A stretch of 64,000 nucleotides of DNA from Campanula takesimana (lineage: Eukaryota > Streptophyta > Magnoliopsida > Asterales > Campanulaceae): the NCBI GenBank assembly GCA_026119855.1, contig JAOWBW010000027.1, positions 2,892,623 through 2,956,622 of the forward strand, read 5' to 3'. A program made the translations under genes and the position numbers. Each line of letters opens with the position of its first letter. The first letter of the stretch is position 1. Shown piece after piece: positions 1 to 12,600 of this stretch. The notes below the pieces were generated by a model. It was given only the letters and a program-made list of their open reading frames with translations, was not told the origin of the DNA and did not search any database.

Positions 1-808
1 ACCCTAACTAGAATTGTGTGGTTTGTGCTCGGCTTGAATATGAGGCTCAAAGGTCACCCCCGGCATGTAGTCTTGAACTACGCCACGGGCTGAGGTTTAC
101 CGCTTCGAAAGAGCCAAGGTCTGGTGGAGCTTGAAACTTTCTAGGACGGGCCTCGACGGGTTTGGGGTTGGACTTGTGCGACTCGATAGTGAGCAGTTCA
201 TAGGAATATGTGCATGTAGTGTGAGGTCTAACAAGTGACAAAAAATTTTTTGTTTATATTTTTTTTTTTTTGAAAAGAAAGAAAAAAAACACACAAAACA
301 CATAAGCACATAAAATTACAACTCCCGAATCACCCGTGTGACCGGTAAATAAAACACAAAATTAAAACAGTCCGAGGGTTCAATTCTGTTCTGATGCAGG
401 CAACTGTGCCCACACCCCACTGTTCTGCTCAGTCACTGAAACCTGTCTCTGTTCTAGAAACCAACCCAGAAGCGTGCGCCTCTGGGTGCTGATATGGGAC
501 GCGCGCGCATGGCGCAATGCTTATGGGAGGCGCGCGCTTCTGGGGCACACCTGTCAGAATGTCAGACTTTGGACTCAGGGGATTGCCCTGGTCCTATGTT
601 CATATTGTAACCCCTGCAGAAGTGATTAGTGCAGAATAACAGAAGAAGAAGATGAAGAACATGAAGAAGTGGGCGATTCTGGTTCTTGATGCGGGATGCG
701 CGCGCCTTAGGCTTAAAAGGCCAGATGCGCGCGCCTCCCCCATCAGGAAACAGAATGCCCAGAAAAGATGTAGATTGCGATCAGAATGCAAGTTTAACCC
801 TTAAATAC

Positions 809-826
809 TCCCCAGCAGAGTCGCCA
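809..826 (-). other. primer-binding site, tRNA-Arg type
   Basis: On the minus strand this reads TGGCGACTCTGCTGGGGA, directly after the LTR edge. It resembles the complement of the plant tRNA-Arg 3' end (…CCCCAGTGGAGTCGCCA). It fixes the element on the minus strand. Confidence 0.75.
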
Positions 827-827
827 C

Positions 828-1786
828 TGTAGATACCCCGGGTGGAAAAACCGCGGCTTTAGGCTCGAGCGCACGGGTCGTCCTAGGATGTCTAACTTGT
901 TTTTAGAGTCGCCACCTATGTTTTGAGGAACATAAGAAAAACCTATTGATTGTAGCCTAAGTTTGATTACGAAAACAGAGATTCTTTGTTTTGAGGTTCG
1001 GGGGTTAGGTTACGAGATGGGAAGTACCGAAACACCCATCTCGCCCAACTTAAGTTGGTCTTGTTTGATCAAAATCTACATGAATGAAAATGTTCTTCTT
1101 CTTCTTCTTTAAGTCATAAAAAGGGGGTTTAAAATAGGATTTGGAATGTAGGAGATAACTCCTTAACCAACCTCAATGAGATGAGGTGATCATTAGAGTC
1201 ATGTCCCAAAATGATTTGGGTGATTGCACATTTGATTAGAGTAAAAGAGAGAGAGGAGATGAAGTAGAAAAGAAAGGAAAAGATGGACTTTTACCTACAA
1301 TTTGAAGAACTTCAAATGTTGCTTGATGAGATCCTTGGAGAACCTTTAGAAAGTGATTTTTTGTCTAGTTTTCGATCCTTGAAAATGGAGGTAAAGAGAG
1401 GTTTTTATAGGTGAAAGAGGGGTGTTTTTGGTGCCAAAACTCAGTCACCAAGAAACCCTTCCCGGGCAAAATCTTGTAAATTGAGCAAGGGAGGGAATCC
1501 TGGCCAGAAATCTGTAACTGACGCCCAGAGGCGCGCGCTTCCTGCTTTGGGGGCGGGAGGCGCGCGCGCCTGGCTCCTCCTGTCGGAGGCGCGCGACTCA
1601 GAGAAGTCAATTTTGACAGAATGGACTGGAAAGTCAGCCCTGTCATTCAGTTTAGTCCCTGGACTTAACGAAGTCAGTCAAGAACTTAACGGAAGTGACA
1701 GAAACTAACGAGAAACACTTAAAATGGGGAGAAACACAAAATCAAATGTGCAATCGGGGTGAGCGGTCCAAGGCGGGGTGTCTACA
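828..1786 (-). repeat. 5' LTR of gypsy-D (959 bp)
   Basis: The LTR begins TGTAGATACCCC and ends GGGGTGTCTACA in plus orientation. It is closely related to the solo LTR at 15254-16232 and more distantly to the 1250-bp LTRs of gypsy-E. Its first 60 bp differ clearly from the solo copy, and it lacks about 20 bp near 1375 that the solo LTR has. A TATA-like TATAAAAACC on the minus strand (about 1398-1410) supports minus-strand transcription. GC-rich GGCGCGCGC motifs lie at 1520-1600. Confidence 0.85.
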
Positions 1787-2712
1787 CCAGGTCATCAACC
1801 TTGATCAGAGTCCCAATGACTATAAAGGATATCTGCGCACCAATCATATTGTGCCAGCTCATCGTCCTTGCTCAGAGCTCCAACGGCTAGTTTTAAGCTC
1901 TCTGCTATAAATAGCCCGCTCATCTTCATTTCCAAGTCGCTAGAGTTTGTGCTTACTAAGTATCCTTGAAGTTCAGAAGATTGCTGCTTACTAATCCCAG
2001 ATTCTCAAGAACAACCTTCAAACCTTCATACCTTCAAACTCCTGCCCAGATCCTAAGCCTTATATCACCTGAATTCTTCGTGCTCTTCATCTCATAGATT
2101 CATAGAGCTCAGAATTTATGTCACACACACACACCTCTTGAAGCTTCGATCATATATATCTTACTTCTTGAGAAACACCGGTTTAGTCTAGGATTTGCTC
2201 TTCATAGATTAGATTTTGATTTGAGTTTTGATTCTTTGTAATCTTGTAAAAGCTCCTCTCATCAATATAAATCTCATTAGAAATCCAAGACTAACCATCT
2301 TGGTAGAGGACGCAGATCTTTCATCGATCGAACCTCTCCAAATAGCTTGTTCATTATTCTTACTGCTTATTTCCTGCTTATCATATTTCTTAATAGCTGT
2401 TTTGTTTGATCTTATCAGATTGCTATTTGCTGCTGTGTTTTGTTATTGCTAATTGCCTTAGAATCATTTTAACCTATTCTTTAGCCAAAACTTAGCGCGT
2501 GCCTTTTTACCTTCTGCGCAGTATACCCTGCGCAGTTGCTGCTTAAATTTCCGCTGTGCATTTCACTCTCTCTGCGCGCTATACTTAGCTTATTTGAGAA
2601 CTGTGCGTATAAGCCATTGATTTGCAAAAGGGTTTGAAAAAATTTTTAAAACGCTATTCACCCCCCCCCCTCTAGAATTTTTCATACCCTTGTTGCCCCT
2701 TTGGGACCAACA
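1787..2712 (+). repeat. 5' LTR of SIRE-A, 5' end cut off by gypsy-D
   Basis: The segment aligns with the 3' LTR from about 27272 onward, so roughly the first 478 bp of the LTR lie on the far side of the gypsy-D insertion, outside the window. It ends in CCAACA, followed by the primer site. It carries a TATAAATA box at 1906-1913 and a C homopolymer near 2660-2670. TGCGCA words occur at several places between 2510 and 2600. Confidence 0.85.
1906..1913 (+). promoter_or_regulatory. LTR TATA box of SIRE-A
   Basis: TATAAATA sits in the conserved LTR context GCTATAAATAGCC. The same box occurs in the 3' LTR at 27391-27398, and an equivalent one lies in SIRE-B at 6323-6330. It probably sets the transcription start of the retrotransposon. 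Confidence 0.7.
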
Positions 2713-2714
2713 AG

Positions 2715-2726
2715 TGGTATCAGAGC
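2715..2726 (+). other. primer-binding site, tRNA-iMet (SIRE-A)
   Basis: TGGTATCAGAGC lies 2 bp after the LTR end. It is the standard plant copia primer site, complementary to initiator tRNA-Met. Confidence 0.9.
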
Positions 2727-2786
2727 AAAAACCTTCATAAAACTTGTTTTGTTTTTCAAGCTTAATAGCTTGGGTGCCGATTCAAG

Positions 2787-5078
2787 ATGGCTTCGAAATC
2801 TTGGGTAATGGCTAACTATTCACAGGTTCCAGTGCTGAATAAAGATCACTTCGAAATCTGGAAGCACTGCATGCTCACTCATTTTTCGTCAATAGACGAG
2901 ATCCTCCATGACATCGTTCTTGAAAGACCTTACATTCCTATGAAGGCGAATTCTGATGCTGCTACCAACAAGGACAATCCTACTATCAAGAAGAACAAGG
3001 ATGAATGGACTGATGAAGAAAAGAAATGGGTTGGCTATGATGGAAGAGCAAGGAACATCATTCTTAGCACTCTAGACCTCTCCACGCACAATCAAATCGT
3101 GAGCGGTGGAACTGCAAAGGAACTATGGGATGCTATTGAAGGATATGTAAACGGAGACAAAGTAAGCAAGGAAAACAAAAGATTCGTGGTGCAAAGAAAA
3201 TTCAACTGCTTCATGAGAAAGGATGGTGAAACCTTAAGACAAACTTATGATCGCTTCTGTGCTGTTGTAAACTCTTGTAAATCTCTCAGAACTACATTCA
3301 CCAATAAAGAAGTCAATTCTCAATTCCTAGATGCACTAGGTTCCAGATATGTGCACAAGGCAAGTCATCTGGAAGATTCTGGATTTCTAGATACTTGGCC
3401 TCTGCGCAGCTTATGCGCTAACTTAAAAGTGTATGAGCTAAAACTTGATCGAATTGATGAAACTGAAGGCAAAGGAAAACTTGTTTCCTATATTGTGCAA
3501 AAGGAACCTGCGCCGACTTAAACCTCAGACAAAGTCTCCACTTCCTCTTTGCTTGAAATGGATGATGATGATTTCGCTATGTTCGTAAAGCGATTTTAAA
3601 AGTTCAGGAAATTTTCAAAGCCAGGATCCTCAAGTAAAGCTCCAGCTAAGTTCTCTCGTGGCAGAGATTCAAAGAAAGATGATGACTTGGTCTGCTACAA
3701 CTGCAGAAAGCCTGGTCATTTTGCATCAAAATGCCCTACTCCAAAATTTGAGTACATGAAGAGGAATACTGCGCAAAAATCGTTTAAGCATCGCGGAATG
3801 GTTGCTGAAGAAGACTGCGCAGAAAAGGAGCTCAAGACCTGGATAAAGACAGACACTGAAGACAGTGATGATGATGACTCTGAGGATGGACTGCTCTGCT
3901 TGATGGCCAATGCTGATGATGATAGCGAGTAAGAGAATGATCCTGACATGAACGCATCAAAAGAGCCAAGGAAGATAGCAAAGAAAAAAGGTCCCACTAT
4001 CACTGAATTGATAGAAATGATACATCTGACTCCAAGCAGACAGAATGGCAAGTACTTATTTGCAAGAGCAGACTTATCAAAGAAATTTGCACTTGCGCCA
4101 TCACGTAGTCAATCTTTTGAAATTCCTGCTGAAATTGAAATAGAAAAGGATGACTCTGCTGCTAAGCGTGAGTCTATTTTCAATCAAGCTGAAAAGGTAA
4201 TCAAGAAATTTAATTCTATGAAAGAAGCAGTGGACTTATCAATTGGAGAAATTTCACAGCTTAAGACGGAGAAAACTCTTTTAAAATCTGAAATCACCCT
4301 CCTTAAGGAGCATATTAAGAGCATGACTCCTCTTACTGAAAAGAACTGTTTCTTAATAGATCAAAATGCGCTATTTAAAGTAAGAAACGATAAACTGGCT
4401 GCGCAAGTAGCTGATCTCACAAAGATCACTGATGTGTGGACCAAATCTCGTGTCACTATGGATCAGATTTTAGAATCCCAAAAAGCCAGTGGAGAAAAGG
4501 AAGGCTTGGGGTTCTCAACTAGTGACAACTTTAAATGCGCAGTTTGCTCTGAAAGAGAAAAGGAATTTACACCCCAGCAAACTGTTGAAATTCCTAAAGC
4601 AAAGCGTTCTGCTTCAATGGGTAAAGGACAGGAAAAAGTCCAGAGACAAAATTTCCATTATGTCTACCCAAAGAATCAAACTGGGAAAGCTAAGGGTAAG
4701 GCTATAGTTGAACCTGCGCATGACAACACATATTCTGATCATGGCTGCGGTTCAACTTCGAACGCCAAAACTGCGCACAAGGGCCATGCGCATGAAAGCC
4801 ATGCGCCTCAATGCCAGTTGCGCATTCTTAAGAAAAGCGCACCCAAACATCAAAAGATGGTGTTTGTCAAAGCTAGTTCACCTACTCCAGTAAAGAATGC
4901 TGCGCCAAAGAAAAGTAAAGAGTTTGTGAAAACCCAATCTATAAGTGGCTTACATCATTGTGTTGTGTGTGATGGTTTAGGTCACAAGGCTGCAGAATGC
5001 GTTTTGCGATTTGCTCCTAATTCCAAGGGACGTAAAAATCCTAAGGTCAGATAGGAGTGGGTTCTCAAAAGTTGCTAA
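2787..5078 (+). pseudogene. gag polyprotein of SIRE-A, interrupted by stops
   Basis: The frame starts MASKSWVMANYS and gives the retrotransposon capsid domain in its first ~240 codons (the UBN2/Retrotran_gag type of copia Gag). A zinc knuckle CX2CX4HX4C (CYNCRKPGHFASKC) is encoded near 3692-3733, then an acidic segment, a coiled-coil stretch (about 4190-4420) and a second knuckle (CVVCDGLGHKAAEC) near 4960-5000. A constant frame is held for 2.3 kb but broken by four stops: TAA at 3519, TAA near 3596 (CAA in SIRE-B), TAA near 3930 and TAG near 5052 (CAA in SIRE-B). The natural stop is TAA 5076-5078. The break pattern is point mutation rather than rearrangement. Confidence 0.85.
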
Positions 5079-5115
5079 CTCTAGGACCCAAGAATAAAGG
5101 GGACCTGCGTTTTTA

Positions 5116-5688
5116 ATGTCTATCTTTCAGGTCTCCTGCTTCACTGCGCACTCTTCACAAGGTAAAGCGCATATATGGTATCTCGACAGTGGATGTTCTA
5201 GACACATGACTGGAGATGCTACTGCTCTTGAAGATGTGCATGAAGGTAGAGGTCCCCTCAGTAACTTTTGAGGACAACAACAAAGGGAACATTGTTGGAT
5301 ATGGATGAATCAGAAAAGATAAAGTGTGCATAGAAAAGGTCGTGCTCGTAGAAGGCCTCAAGCACAACCTACTCTCCATATCACAATTCTGCGATAAATG
5401 TCTCGAATGCCACTTCACTGCAATGCAATTCTATATCAAAGATGGCATATCTGGACTAACTTTGCTCACAGGGACTCGTAAGAAAAATGTTTACATTATT
5501 GATCTTACTGCTATAGACTCTATCACTAATCTTTGTTTTGTAGCAAAGAATGTAAGTGAAACCAGATGGCTATGGCATAAGCGCTTAAGTCATTTGAACT
5601 TCAAATATTTGGCGAAGCTAGGAAGGGAAAATCTTGTCAAAGGACTTCCCAAAGTAGCTGACCATCATGATAGAAAATGCGCAACATG
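5116..5688 (+). pseudogene. pol of SIRE-A, 5' part (protease, integrase zinc finger)
   Basis: Pol starts at ATG 5116, 37 nt after the gag stop and in the +1 frame, exactly as in SIRE-B. The aspartic protease signature LDSGCSRHMTG is readable near 5185-5215. A one-base length difference from SIRE-B near 5255-5265 shifts the frame. The integrase HHCC zinc finger (HKRLSHLNFKYL…KCATC) follows in the new frame up to 5688. There SIRE-B is inserted, flanked by ACATG on the left and GCATG on the right (4 of 5 matching). Pol resumes at 19448. Confidence 0.8.
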
Positions 5689-7139
5689 TGTTGGGTATGC
5701 CCATATATCTCAGTTTTAATGTAATAGGATTTATTAGATTTGATTGATCCATCACCTAAGTTTTATTTCATGGACTTTAGACCCACATGTAAGAAGTATT
5801 TATACTTCATTTTTTTAGGTTGTCCATTGTTATAGAATAGGCTTAGAAATAGGGCAAGAAGATCAAGATTCAAGAAAAATCACTCAGTGAGTTTGAGCCG
5901 CGCATATGCGCCTCCTGCGCCACACGCCATGCGCCTTTCTTTATTCGCACCATACGCCTTTCAGAGCGCGCGCACAAGGATTTCTTCCTAGCTACGTTAC
6001 GCGCCTCTGCGCCCCTTGGTTTAAGCGCACACTTACTGCGCGCCTCTTGGCTCAACGCGCCTCTTGGCTCAACGCGCCTCAAAGTGTTTATTCAACACTC
6101 AGTGATTTATTGAAGATTCAAAGACTTAAAGAGAATTCAAATTACGCCAATGATCCAACGGTGGTTAAAAGATGCATATGCGCCTAATCGGTTGACACGT
6201 GTCCACAACGGTCACATTTATGTTGAGTGTCAAAATGGCCATAATATATGCATGCTCCAATCAACGAGCGACAGCACATCTTATCCACAAGGATCTCCAA
6301 CGGCTAGTTTTTTGAAGTTCACTATAAATACCCCATAACTTCAATATTTTGAAGTTGCTGAGTTTTGCTAAGAATTTCTCTCTCAAAGCATTTGTTGAAG
6401 ATTTGAAGATTGCCTTTGTTTTTCCAGAATTCCTCAAGAACATCTTCATACCTTCATCCTTAGCCCAGATCTTCAAACTATAACACTTTAGTTTCATTGT
6501 GCTCTAAATCATAAAGATCTAAAGAGCCTTGATACTAAAATCACACACGCACCTCTTTAAGTTTGATCACTTAGATCCATCTTTTAGAGATACACCGGTT
6601 ATTGTTTTGGATTTGTTCATTCATAGAATATTAGATCTTGAGTTAGTGTAGAAGCTCAAAAGTTGTAATTTGTAACACTCACTCATTATATAAGATCTCC
6701 ATTAGAAATCCAAGACTAACCATCTTGGTAGAGGACGTAGATCTTTCATTGATCGAACCTCTCCAAATAACTTGTGTTATTATCTTGCCATTTACTTTCA
6801 AGTTATTATATTCACTCACTATTTGCTTGTTTACTCATTGTAGATTGATTGATCTGAATTGTGTTGTGTTGTTAACTCATTTGCCTTAGTTTCTTATTTC
6901 ACCCACTTTGAGCCAAAATACTTAGAGTGTGTGTGCGCCCCCTTTATCATACTTTGCGCCTATTTACATTACTAAATTCCGCTGTGCATCTCACTCACTT
7001 AGGCGCATATCATAACGCTTACTTGATAAAGTGCGCATTTGCAATTGAATTTATCAAGGGTGCGAAAAGAATTTTAAAACAGCTATTCACCCCCCCCTCT
7101 AGCTATTTTTCATACCCTTGTTGCCCTTTGGGACCAACA
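5689..7139 (+). repeat. 5' LTR of SIRE-B (1451 bp)
   Basis: The LTR runs from TGTTGGG to CCAACA. A TATAAATA box lies at 6323-6330. Clusters of GCGCC(T) words fill 5895-6080. A C run near 7090-7096 precedes the conserved end TTTCATACCCTTGTTGCCC. The partner LTR is 18013-19442. Confidence 0.9.
6323..6330 (+). promoter_or_regulatory. LTR TATA box of SIRE-B
   Basis: TATAAATA is in the context CACTATAAATACCCC, matching the position of the SIRE-A LTR box. The same box is repeated in the 3' LTR near 18623-18630. Confidence 0.7.
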
Positions 7140-7141
7140 AG

Positions 7142-7153
7142 TGGTATCAGAGC
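7142..7153 (+). other. primer-binding site, tRNA-iMet (SIRE-B)
   Basis: TGGTATCAGAGC lies 2 bp after the 5' LTR, identical to the SIRE-A site. Confidence 0.9.
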
Positions 7154-7212
7154 AAACACCTTTATAAAACATTTTCGTTTTTCAAGCTTAACAGCTTGGG
7201 TGCCGATTCTAA

Positions 7213-9608
7213 ATGGCAAACTCAAAACCTATGGCAACTGCAAACTACACTCACGTTCCGGTCTTTGATGAAGATCATTTTGACATGTGGAAATTCAGCA
7301 TATTAACTCATCTCAACTCAATCGATGAAAGGCTCCATGACACCGTCGTTTATGGACCTTATATTCCGATGAAGGCGAATCCAAATCCACGCACCAACGC
7401 TGCTCAACCTACAGTTCTAAAACCAAGGGAAGAATGGATCGAGGAAGAAATTAGAAGAGTTGCAAATGATGGAAAAGCAAGAAACATTCTTCTAAGCACT
7501 CTAAGCACGGCTATGAAACAACAAGTCATGCATTGTGCTACTGCTAATGAGCTATGGGATGCTATTGAAGAGCATATAGAAGGAGACACGGTTTGCAAGG
7601 AGAACAAGAAATACGAAGTACAAAAGAGATTCAACAATTTCTTTCAACTCCCCGGTGAAACCTTGAGGCAAACTTATGAACGCTACTGTGAGATTATCAA
7701 TCTATGTATTTCACTTGGCATGAAGTTTTCCAACAAAGATTTGAATGTAAATTTTCTACAAGCTTTAGGATCAAGATACCTACATAAATCTAGCGCTCTT
7801 GAAGACGCTGGAACTTTAGATGTATGGACATTAAGGAACCTTTATGCAAATCTCAAAGTTTACGAACTCAAGCTTCAGCGAATTAGTGAAACTGAAGGAA
7901 AATCAAAATCCATGGCAATGGTGGCGCAAAGAGAAGAGGCGGATACTCCTGCGCCTGCGCCGGTGCAAATAGAGAAAAGTTCCGATCCTAAAATTTCCAC
8001 TTCTGAGCTATTAGACATGGATGATGAAGACTTCGCTTTATTTGTGAAGAAATTTCAAAAGTTCAGAAAATTCTCAAGACCCGGCTCAACCAACAAATTT
8101 CAAGGATCTACCAGCAGAGGTCCTCCAAAGTTCACAAGGAGCAGTGATTCAAAAAGAAAAGAAGATCTTGTTTGTTTTAATTGCAGGAAACCCAGACATT
8201 TTGCATCAAGCTGCCCGATCCCTAAATTTGAATATATGCAGAAGAAGAGCAGCCATACTCCCAAATTCACTCGTTACAAGGGAATGATTGCTGAAGAAGA
8301 AGCACCAGCAAATGAGCAGAACACTTGGATTGAAACAGACTCAGATGAGAGCGATGAAGATTCCGATGATGGACTCGTTTGTTTAATGGCAAATGATGAT
8401 GAAGTTGATACTTATGATTCTGATGATGACTTCTCCAAGGATGTTCCTGATATGAATTCCTTGAATAAACCTATCAAGAAATCTGCAGGTTTTCAAGAAG
8501 TAAAAAGGAAGAAAGGACCAACCATCAGCGAGCTCGTTGAACAAGAATTTCTCACTCCGGCTCAAAGCGATGGTGGATTGTTATTCTCACGATGTGATCT
8601 TGGTGCAAGGAACAAATTGAGAAAAGGAGCATACATTAGACCTCAAGTTGAACCAACTGCTCCAATCTCCAAAATCAATGATGATGAAGTGATTGCTGAA
8701 CAAGAAAAATTGTTCAAGAAGGCTGAAAAGGTAATCACTAGATTTGATAGTATGAAGGAAGCTTTAGCACTATCATGTGATGAAATTTCCCAGCTTAAGA
8801 CCGAGAAATCTCTACTTAAATCTGAACTCACCCTCCTTAAGGAGCAGATAAAGAGCATGACTCCTCTTACTGTTAAAAACACTTTTCTAACAGAACATAA
8901 CTCACTTTTTAAAGTTCAAAACGATGAATTGGTTGCTCAAATTACTGATCTTAAAAAGATTACAAATGAGTGGTCCAATTCTCGTGTCACTATAGAGATT
9001 ATTTTTGAGTCCCAAAAAGTCAGTGGTGATAAAAGTGGCTTGGGATTGACAACTTTAAATGTGATGTCTGTGCTGAAAGAGATAGTGAATTTACTAACCA
9101 GCAAACTTTTGAAATTCCCAAGGAAAAACATTCTAATTCAATGGGTAAAGGACATGAAAAAATCAAGAGACAAACATTCCATTATGTCTACCCAACGAAG
9201 CAATTTGGGAATGCTAAAGGGAAAGATATAGCTACAGATGAACCATCTCCTAGCAAAATCATTCTTGAAAATAGGCGCGCTCGTTCTCCGAGTGCTCATT
9301 ATGAGCCTAAGAGCCACGCGCCTCATCGCCGTGCGCCTCTTAGCCCTATGCGCCCTCCAAGAAAAAGCGCTCCAAAATTTCAAAAGAAAGATTTTGTTAA
9401 GGCTAGTTCATCCGACCCAAAGAAGAATGCCATCCCCAAGAAAAGTAAAGAGTTTATGAAAACTCATGTGATTGGTGGCTTTCATCATTGTTCCATTTGT
9501 GATTGTTCAGGACACAAGGCCGTGGAATGCCTTTTGCGATTCACTCCTAATGCCAAAGAACGTAAAAATCCTAAGGTCAAGCAAGAGTGGGTTGTCAAAA
9601 GTTGCTAA
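7213..9608 (+). pseudogene. gag polyprotein of SIRE-B, one frameshift
   Basis: This Gag reads MANSKPMATANYTHVP onward and is about 780 codons long overall. The capsid-type domain occupies residues 1-240. The first zinc knuckle CFNCRKPRHFASSC lies near 8172-8213, with Arg replacing the usual Gly. An acidic segment, a coiled coil (about residues 490-590) and a second knuckle CSICDCSGHKAVEC near 9490-9531 follow. The frame is open to about 9050, where SIRE-B lacks 10 bp present in SIRE-A (after GGCTTGGGATT). The true product then continues in another frame (overlapping ORF 9141-9608) to TAA 9606-9608. The tail contains many Ala-Pro codons made of GCGCCT words. Confidence 0.85.
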
Positions 9609-9645
9609 CCCTAGGACCCAAAAGGAATAAAGGGGACCTGCTTAA

Positions 9646-12600
9646 ATGTCTATATTTCAGGTTCTTTGTTTCATGGCTGGATCTTCAAAAGCTAGAAATT
9701 ATGAATGGATTCTCGATAGTGGGTGTTCAAGACACATGACTGGAGATGAATCCTTATTAGAAGATGTCCATGAAGAAAGAGGTCCCTCCGTAACATTTGG
9801 TGATAATAACAAAGGTCAAGTTGTAGCATATGGAAAGCTCAAGAAAGACAAAGTGTGCATTGAAAGAGTCTCACTCGTCGAAGGGCTCAAGCACAACTTA
9901 TTATCCATATCTCAATTCTGCGACAAAGGATTAGAATGCCATTTCACTTCAACGCAATGTCTTATCAAGAATGGCAAAACTGGAGCTATCTTACTCACGG
10001 GATATCGTAAGACAAATATTTATATTATTGATTTCCATAGTATGAACTCTAGTACTAATCTTTGTTTTATAGCAAAAAGTGTGAACGAAAATAGTTGGCT
10101 GTGGCACAAGCGCTTAAGTCACTTGAACTTCAAGTATCTATCTAAACTCAGCAGGAATAATCTTGTCAAAGGACTTCCCAAGGTTGCTGATCATCATGAC
10201 AAAAAGTGCGCCGCGTGTCAACTTGGCAAACAACCGAAGCAGTCATTTTCAAGCAAGTCAAATCTTTCAACTACTAGATGTTTGCAACTGCTTCACATTG
10301 ATCTATTTGGACCAGTCACCACCGCAAGTATTAGAAGAAACAAGTATACTCTAGTTGTGGTGGATGATTATTCAAGATATACATGGGTGGAGATGATGAT
10401 TACAAAAGATGATTGTTATGATATTCTCACTACCTTATTTCGACTGCTCCAAACCCAAAAAGAAGATGACATCGTTAGTGTTCGATCCGACAATGGAACA
10501 GAATTCAAAAACAACGGTGTTGCTCGATATTGTGAAGATCATGGGATAGATCACAACTTTTCAACCGCCGGAGTCCCTCAACAAAATGGCGTTGTTGAAC
10601 GAAAGAATAGGACGTTGATTGAAGCGGGAAAGACGATGATAGCTGAAGCAAAATTGCCTAAGTACTTTTGGGAAGAAGCTATCAACACTACATGTTTTAC
10701 TCAAAATCGTTCCCTCATCAACAAATTTCACAACAAGACTCCATATGAACTTTGGCGTGGTAGAACTCCCAACATTGCATTCTTCAAGATCTTTGGTTGC
10801 AAATGTTATATCCTCTACAACGGAAACGAACATAGAGGTAAATTCGATGCCAAAGCCGACGAAGGTATTTTTGTTGGGTATGCCACACTCTAAAGCTTTT
10901 CGTGTATTTAATAGATCTACATTAGTGATAGTTGAATCTGTACATGTTACATTTGATGAACATTCTCTCCTTGAGCCACATTTGGCTCCAAATGTTGCTG
11001 ATGATTCTGTTGAGCTAAATGATACAGGTGCTCCCATTCATGTTGCGCCTACTCAACATCAGAATTTATCAACTCAAGGAAATCCATCTACATCAAATGC
11101 GCCTATTTCAATTTATAATGCGCCTGGTGAATCCTCTATTGCACCTCATTCCAATGATGCGCCTCATGATTCCTCTCACGCGCCTATTTCTACTGCTGCA
11201 TCTGGTGTAAACCCAAGTTTCAACTCTACACCAATTCAACCCCCAAATTTTGATGATTTAGAATCTGGTGAAGATGTACCAATTGAAGACCTTCAAGTTA
11301 CTACGACTCAACCTAACTTACCTCCTGAAATTCGTGAAGTTAGAGGTCACCCAATTGCTAATATCATCGGTGATCTACAAGTTGGTGTTCGTACAAGGAG
11401 AGCTACAAACTTTAATGCTTACACTGCTTTTATCTCTCAAATTGAACCGAAGAAGGCTGATGAAGCGCTCCAAGATCCTAATTGGGTTGTTGCAATGCAA
11501 GAAGAACTCAATCAATTTGAACGATGTAAGGTTTGGACTCTAGTTCCAAGACCAAATGATCATGGAGTGATTGGTACGAAATGGGTGTTCAGAAACAAGA
11601 TGGATGAGAATGGAACCATCACGAGAAACAAAGCAAGATTGGTTGCACAAGGCTATAGGCAAGAAGAAGGAATTAACTACGATGAAACTTTTACGCCCGT
11701 AGCAAGACTTGAAGCTATCAGATTATTTCTAGCTTACGCCGCTCACAAGAACTTCAAGTTATATCAAATGGATGTGAAGAGCGCGTTTCTTAATGGTGAA
11801 CTCCAAGAACAAGTCTATGTTGCTCAACCACCTAGGTTTGAAGATTCACAATTTCCAAATCATGTGTACAAACTCCAGAAACCTTTGTATGAACTCAAAC
11901 AAGCACCAAGAGCATGGTATGATACACTATCCAAGTTTCTCATCGAAAAAGGCTTCACTCGCGGTAAAATCGATACAACTCTTTTCATTACCAAACATAA
12001 TGGTCATAAATTACTTGTTCAAATTTATGTTGATGATATTATATTTGGTTCTACTAATGAATTGTTGTGCAAGCGTTTTGAGAAACTAATGAAGAGCAAG
12101 TTTGAAATGAGCATGATGGGAGAACTCACATTCTTCCTCGGGCTTCAAATCAAGCAAATGAGTAAAGGCATCTTTATCAATCAAGCCAAATATACAAAGG
12201 ACTTAATCAAGAAATTTGGACTTGAGAACGCCAAAGCATACGATACTCCAATGGCCACCGGCAACAAACTCGACAAAGATTTAAAAGGTAAACGTGTTGA
12301 TCAAACGCTCTATCGAGGTATGATTGGCTCACTCCTTTATCTTACTGCTTGTAGGCCTGATATTATGTTTAGTGTTTGTGTTTGTGCTCGTTATCAATCC
12401 GACCCTAGAGAAGCACACTTAATTGCTGTGAAACGTATTATAAGATATCTCTCTGGCACTGTTAACCTTGGACTTTGGTACACCAAAGATTCGAACTTTA
12501 AACTTGTAGGTTATTCAGATGCAGATTATGCAGCTTGCACGATTGATAGGAAAAGCACTAGTGGCACTTGTCATTTCCTCGGATATCGACTTGTGTCATG

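Larger units (their letters stand above)
1..1786 (-). mobile_element. gypsy-D: 5' LTR and leader of a Ty3-gypsy element
   Basis: This is the 5' end of a minus-strand LTR retrotransposon whose remainder lies left of the window. The LTR (828-1786) has TGTAGA...TCTACA ends. A primer-binding site matching the 3' end of tRNA-Arg abuts it, so the LTR is the 5' LTR on the minus strand and 1-808 is untranslated leader. Bases 1-827 are closely similar to 34588-35369 of gypsy-E. The insertion split the 5' LTR of SIRE-A: the sequence resumes at CCAGG (1787-1791), the probable TSD, whose twin would lie off the left edge. No gene is seen in 1-827. It holds CG-rich GCGCGC clusters near 485-545 and 690-745. 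Confidence 0.8.
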
